From positions 1 to 9,141 of the forward strand of contig JAIRZP010000042.1 of the NCBI GenBank assembly GCA_031267175.1: DNA of 9,141 nucleotides. Direction: 5' to 3'. The position numbers and the translations under genes were made by a program. The notes beneath the pieces are model-generated. The model had not been told where the DNA came from. It made no database searches and was given only the letters and a program-made list of their open reading frames with translations. Numbering within the stretch: the first letter of the stretch is position 1; each line of letters starts with the position of its first letter. Source of the stretch: Coriobacteriales bacterium (GTDB taxonomy: Bacteria > Actinomycetota > Coriobacteriia > Coriobacteriales > UBA8131). Shown piece after piece: positions 6,892 through 9,141 of the stretch.

Positions 6892-7766
6892 AGGGTATCG
6901 TCTTGGCGGGAGGGGCAGGCACGCGCCTGTACCCTATGACCTCGGTTACTTCCAAACAACTGCTCCCGGTGTATGACAAGCCCCTGGTGTTCTATCCACT
7001 CAGCGTGCTGATGCTGGCGGGGATACGCGACATCCTCATCATCTCGACGCCCCAGGACATCCATAATTTTGAGCAACTGTTTGACGATGGCTCACGCTAT
7101 GGCATCAACCTCAGCTATGCCGTGCAGCCCGAGCCAAACGGCCTGGCCCAGGCCTTTGTGGTGGGAGAGAGCTTTATCGACGGCCAGTCCTGCGCGCTCA
7201 TCCTGGGCGACAACATCTTTTATGGCAACGGACTCACGCGCCACCTCGAACACTGCGCGAGTAAGACAGAGGGGGCAACCCTGTTTGCCTACTATGTTGA
7301 GGATCCCGAGCGCTTTGGGGTGGTTGAGGTCGATGAGAAGGGCCGTGCCGTCTCACTGGAAGAAAAGCCCGTGCATCCCCGGTCAAACTACTGCGTGACC
7401 GGTCTGTACTTTTACGATGAGCGGGTCTCAGAGTTTGCACGCAGGGTCGTGCCCTCGGCGCGGGGAGAATACGAGATAACCGATCTCAACAAGCTCTATC
7501 TTGAGGACGGTTGTCTCGATGTCATCACGCTGGGCCGTGGCTACACCTGGCTTGATGCCGGAACGATTACCAGTCTGTACCAGGCCGGGGAGTTTGTCCG
7601 CGTGCTCCAGGAACATCAGGGCCTGATCATCGCCGCGTTGGAAGAAGTCGCCTACTACAACAAGTGGATAGACCGTGAGCAACTGCGACAGGCGGCCCTC
7701 GCGTATGGAAAGTCCGAGTACGGCGCGCACCTCATGAAGGTGGCCGAGAGCCGTATTGTGCGGTAG
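6888..7766 (+). CDS. rmlA: Glucose-1-phosphate thymidylyltransferase RmlA
   Basis: RmlA (also RfbA) makes dTDP-glucose from dTTP and glucose-1-phosphate in the cytoplasm, the first step to dTDP-L-rhamnose. The 292-residue length is normal for the short RmlA type. Motifs in order: nucleotide-binding GGAGTRLYP (8-16), TSKQLLPVYDKP (21-32), QPEPNGLAQA (80-89), LGDNIFYG (106-113) with the metal-binding Asp, GVVEVDEKG and LEEKP (158-161), GEYEITDLN (193-201) and WLDAGT (221-226). No key residue appears lost. The start is a GTG in a GTGA overlap with the LCP stop. Nine bases separate the stop from rmlD, so it is part of one operon. Feedback inhibition by dTDP-rhamnose is known for the family but cannot be judged here. 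Confidence 0.97.
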   Translation: MKGIVLAGGAGTRLYPMTSVTSKQLLPVYDKPLVFYPLSVLMLAGIRDILIISTPQDIHNFEQLFDDGSRYGINLSYAVQPEPNGLAQAFVVGESFIDGQSCALILGDNIFYGNGLTRHLEHCASKTEGATLFAYYVEDPERFGVVEVDEKGRAVSLEEKPVHPRSNYCVTGLYFYDERVSEFARRVVPSARGEYEITDLNKLYLEDGCLDVITLGRGYTWLDAGTITSLYQAGEFVRVLQEHQGLIIAALEEVAYYNKWIDREQLRQAALAYGKSEYGAHLMKVAESRIVR

Positions 7767-7775
7767 GGTACCGGC

Positions 7776-8666
7776 GTGCGCATTCTGATAACAGGGTCTA
7801 AGGGACAACTGGGCACCGAGCTCCAGCGTATCCTCTCAGCGGGCACAGCAGATATTGGCCCCATCCCCGAGGCGTATCGAGACGCAGTGGTTTTTGCCAC
7901 CGATGTGGACACCCTCGACATTCTTGACGCAGAGGCCGTGGAGGCCATGGTTGCAGAGACCCAGCCTGAGCTTATCATCAACTGTGCCGCCTACACCAAT
8001 GTGGATGCCTGCGAAAGCCACCCGGATTTAGCCATGCGGCTCAATGCCGAGGGAGCCGGCATTCTTGCCACAGCAGCGCAGAGACAGGGGGCTACCCTGG
8101 TACACGTCTCAACGGACTACGTTTTTTCCGGCGTTGATCCGCGCCCTCGCGTTGAAGGCGATGTGCCCGACCCCCAAAGTGTCTATGGCAAGACCAAGCT
8201 GGCCGGTGAGCAGCTCGTGGCAGAGGCCAGTAGCAAGTGCCATATTGTGAGGACCGCCTGGCTGTACGGACTGGTGGGCAACAACTTCGTCAAGACCATA
8301 CTGGGGCTTGCCCGTGAGAAAAACAGCATCACCGTGGTGGACGACCAATGTGGCAATCCAACCAATGCGAACGATCTGGCCTATGAGATCCTGAGGATCG
8401 CCCAGAGCACGGCCTACGGTATCTGGCATTGCACCAATGAGGGCACCTGCTCCTGGTTTGACTTTGCCTCAGCAATCGTCGATCTGGCCGGTGTGCCCTG
8501 CGAGAAGCTCCCCTGCACCACCGAGGAGTTCCCGCGTCCTGCTCCGCGTCCAAGGTATTCCTCGTTGGAAAACGCTCGGCTTGAGGCAATGCTCGGCAAC
8601 GAGATGCGCCCGTGGCGCGATGCCCTCAAGAGTTATCTGGAGCAACTCTCGCTGGAGCAACAATGA
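7776..8666 (+). CDS. rmlD: dTDP-4-dehydrorhamnose reductase RmlD
   Basis: RmlD (also RfbD) reduces dTDP-4-dehydro-L-rhamnose with NAD(P)H to dTDP-L-rhamnose, the last step of the pathway. The protein has 296 residues, the usual length, so it is a stand-alone RmlD and not an RmlC-RmlD fusion. It is an extended short-chain dehydrogenase: the dinucleotide-binding GSKGQLG (7-13), NCAAYTNVDACE (69-80), VSTDYVFSG (111-119), the catalytic YGKTK (137-141), DDQCGNPT (189-196) and the substrate-loop RPRYSSL (258-264). The start is GTG; the ribosome binding site is weak (TAGGG, 8 bases upstream). The last four bases overlap the rmlB ATG. Confidence 0.96.
   Translation: MRILITGSKGQLGTELQRILSAGTADIGPIPEAYRDAVVFATDVDTLDILDAEAVEAMVAETQPELIINCAAYTNVDACESHPDLAMRLNAEGAGILATAAQRQGATLVHVSTDYVFSGVDPRPRVEGDVPDPQSVYGKTKLAGEQLVAEASSKCHIVRTAWLYGLVGNNFVKTILGLAREKNSITVVDDQCGNPTNANDLAYEILRIAQSTAYGIWHCTNEGTCSWFDFASAIVDLAGVPCEKLPCTTEEFPRPAPRPRYSSLENARLEAMLGNEMRPWRDALKSYLEQLSLEQQ
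8654..8657 (+). promoter_or_regulatory. Ribosome binding site of rmlB inside rmlD
   Basis: GGAG lies 5 bases before the rmlB ATG at 8663 and supports that start within the ATGA overlap with the rmlD stop. Confidence 0.6.
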
Positions 8667-9141
8667 AGACCTATCTTGTCACCGGCGGCGCCGGCTTTAT
8701 CGGGAGCAATTATATCCTCAACCTGCTGGGCGGCACACTGCCGAGCCATGAGGGCCACGAGCGCGACGTCCTGCGCGTCGTCAACGTTGACGCACTCACC
8801 TATGCGGGCAACCTGGAGAACCTGCAAAGTATCGAGGGGGACGAGCGCCACAGCTTTGTGCAGGCAGACATCTGCGACCAGGAGGCCATGCGGGAGGTCT
8901 TTGAAAGCTACCAGCCCGATTATGTCCTCAACTTTGCGGCCGAGAGCCACGTGGACAGGAGCATCACCAACCCGCAGGTCTTTGTGGAGACCAATGTGCT
9001 CGGCACCCTCAATCTCCTGAACAACGCGAAGAGGATCTGGCAGACCGCAGACGGGAAGGACAGCTACCGTGAAGGGGTGCGTTTCCTTCAGGTCAGTACG
9101 GACGAGGTCTACGGCTCGCTCGGGCCCGAGGGCTTCTTTAC
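8663..9141 (+). CDS. rmlB: dTDP-glucose 4,6-dehydratase RmlB (N-terminal half; runs off the window)
   Basis: RmlB (also RfbB) removes water from dTDP-glucose to give dTDP-4-keto-6-deoxyglucose, using a bound NAD. The first 159 codons are present of a protein usually near 330-350 residues. Visible are the NAD-binding VTGGAGFIGSN (6-16), DALTYAGNLENL (43-54), NFAAESHVDRSI (90-101) and STDEVYGSLG (145-154), which carries the Thr-Asp-Glu active-site triad. The catalytic YxxxK falls beyond the edge. Two short extra stretches are seen: LGGTLPSHEGHERD after the first helix (about 22-35) and WQTADGKDSYREG (about 126-138). Gene order A-D-B differs from the A-C-B-D order known in streptococci. The ATG overlaps the rmlD stop, so translation is coupled. 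Confidence 0.96.
   Translation, partial: MKTYLVTGGAGFIGSNYILNLLGGTLPSHEGHERDVLRVVNVDALTYAGNLENLQSIEGDERHSFVQADICDQEAMREVFESYQPDYVLNFAAESHVDRSITNPQVFVETNVLGTLNLLNNAKRIWQTADGKDSYREGVRFLQVSTDEVYGSLGPEGFF

Noticed and set aside
7767..7775. A missing rmlC between rmlA and rmlD by deletion
   Set aside because: The gap is only 9 bases and shows no remnant; the gene order appears natural rather than broken.

Overview
The window reads as chromosomal DNA from a fairly GC-rich Gram-positive bacterium. The signs are an LCP-family cell-wall ligase, a rhamnose-nucleotide pathway, a very large secreted surface protein and GTG/ATG starts with GA-rich ribosome binding sites. The style (pectate-lyase-like adhesin beside a membrane-tethered sigma factor) suggests a host-associated actinobacterium of the Coriobacteriia (Olsenella/Atopobium/Collinsella-like). 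That is a guess from gene content; there is no rRNA or other marker.

The window has two divergent blocks. The left block (1-5641) is on the minus strand. An ECF-like sigma factor (5641 to 4421) continues past its sigma-2 and sigma-4 regions into a transmembrane helix, a polyproline stretch and an extracytoplasmic domain. After 164 bp comes one open reading frame from 4256 through position 1 without a stop: the first 1418 residues of a giant surface protein. It has a signal peptide, a tandemly duplicated 22-residue segment, a pectate-lyase-like beta-helix adhesive region and at least four Ig-like or beta-sandwich modules. Its C-terminus lies outside the window. The likely link is that the tethered sigma factor controls expression of the surface protein, itself or others.

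The right block (5923-9141) is on the plus strand and looks like one operon. An LCP ligase overlaps rmlA by 4 bp, rmlD follows after 9 bp, and rmlB overlaps rmlD by 4 bp and runs off the window. RmlA, RmlB and RmlD supply three of the four steps to dTDP-L-rhamnose. RmlC is not in the window. The coupling suggests that the LCP enzyme attaches a rhamnose-containing glycopolymer to peptidoglycan.

The 281-bp divergent intergenic region holds a perfect 8-bp-stem hairpin in front of the sigma gene, a short palindrome and a possible extended -10 promoter for the LCP gene. I saw no tRNA, rRNA, CRISPR array, insertion sequence or attachment site. The long plus-strand frames inside 1-5640 are shadows of the two minus-strand genes.
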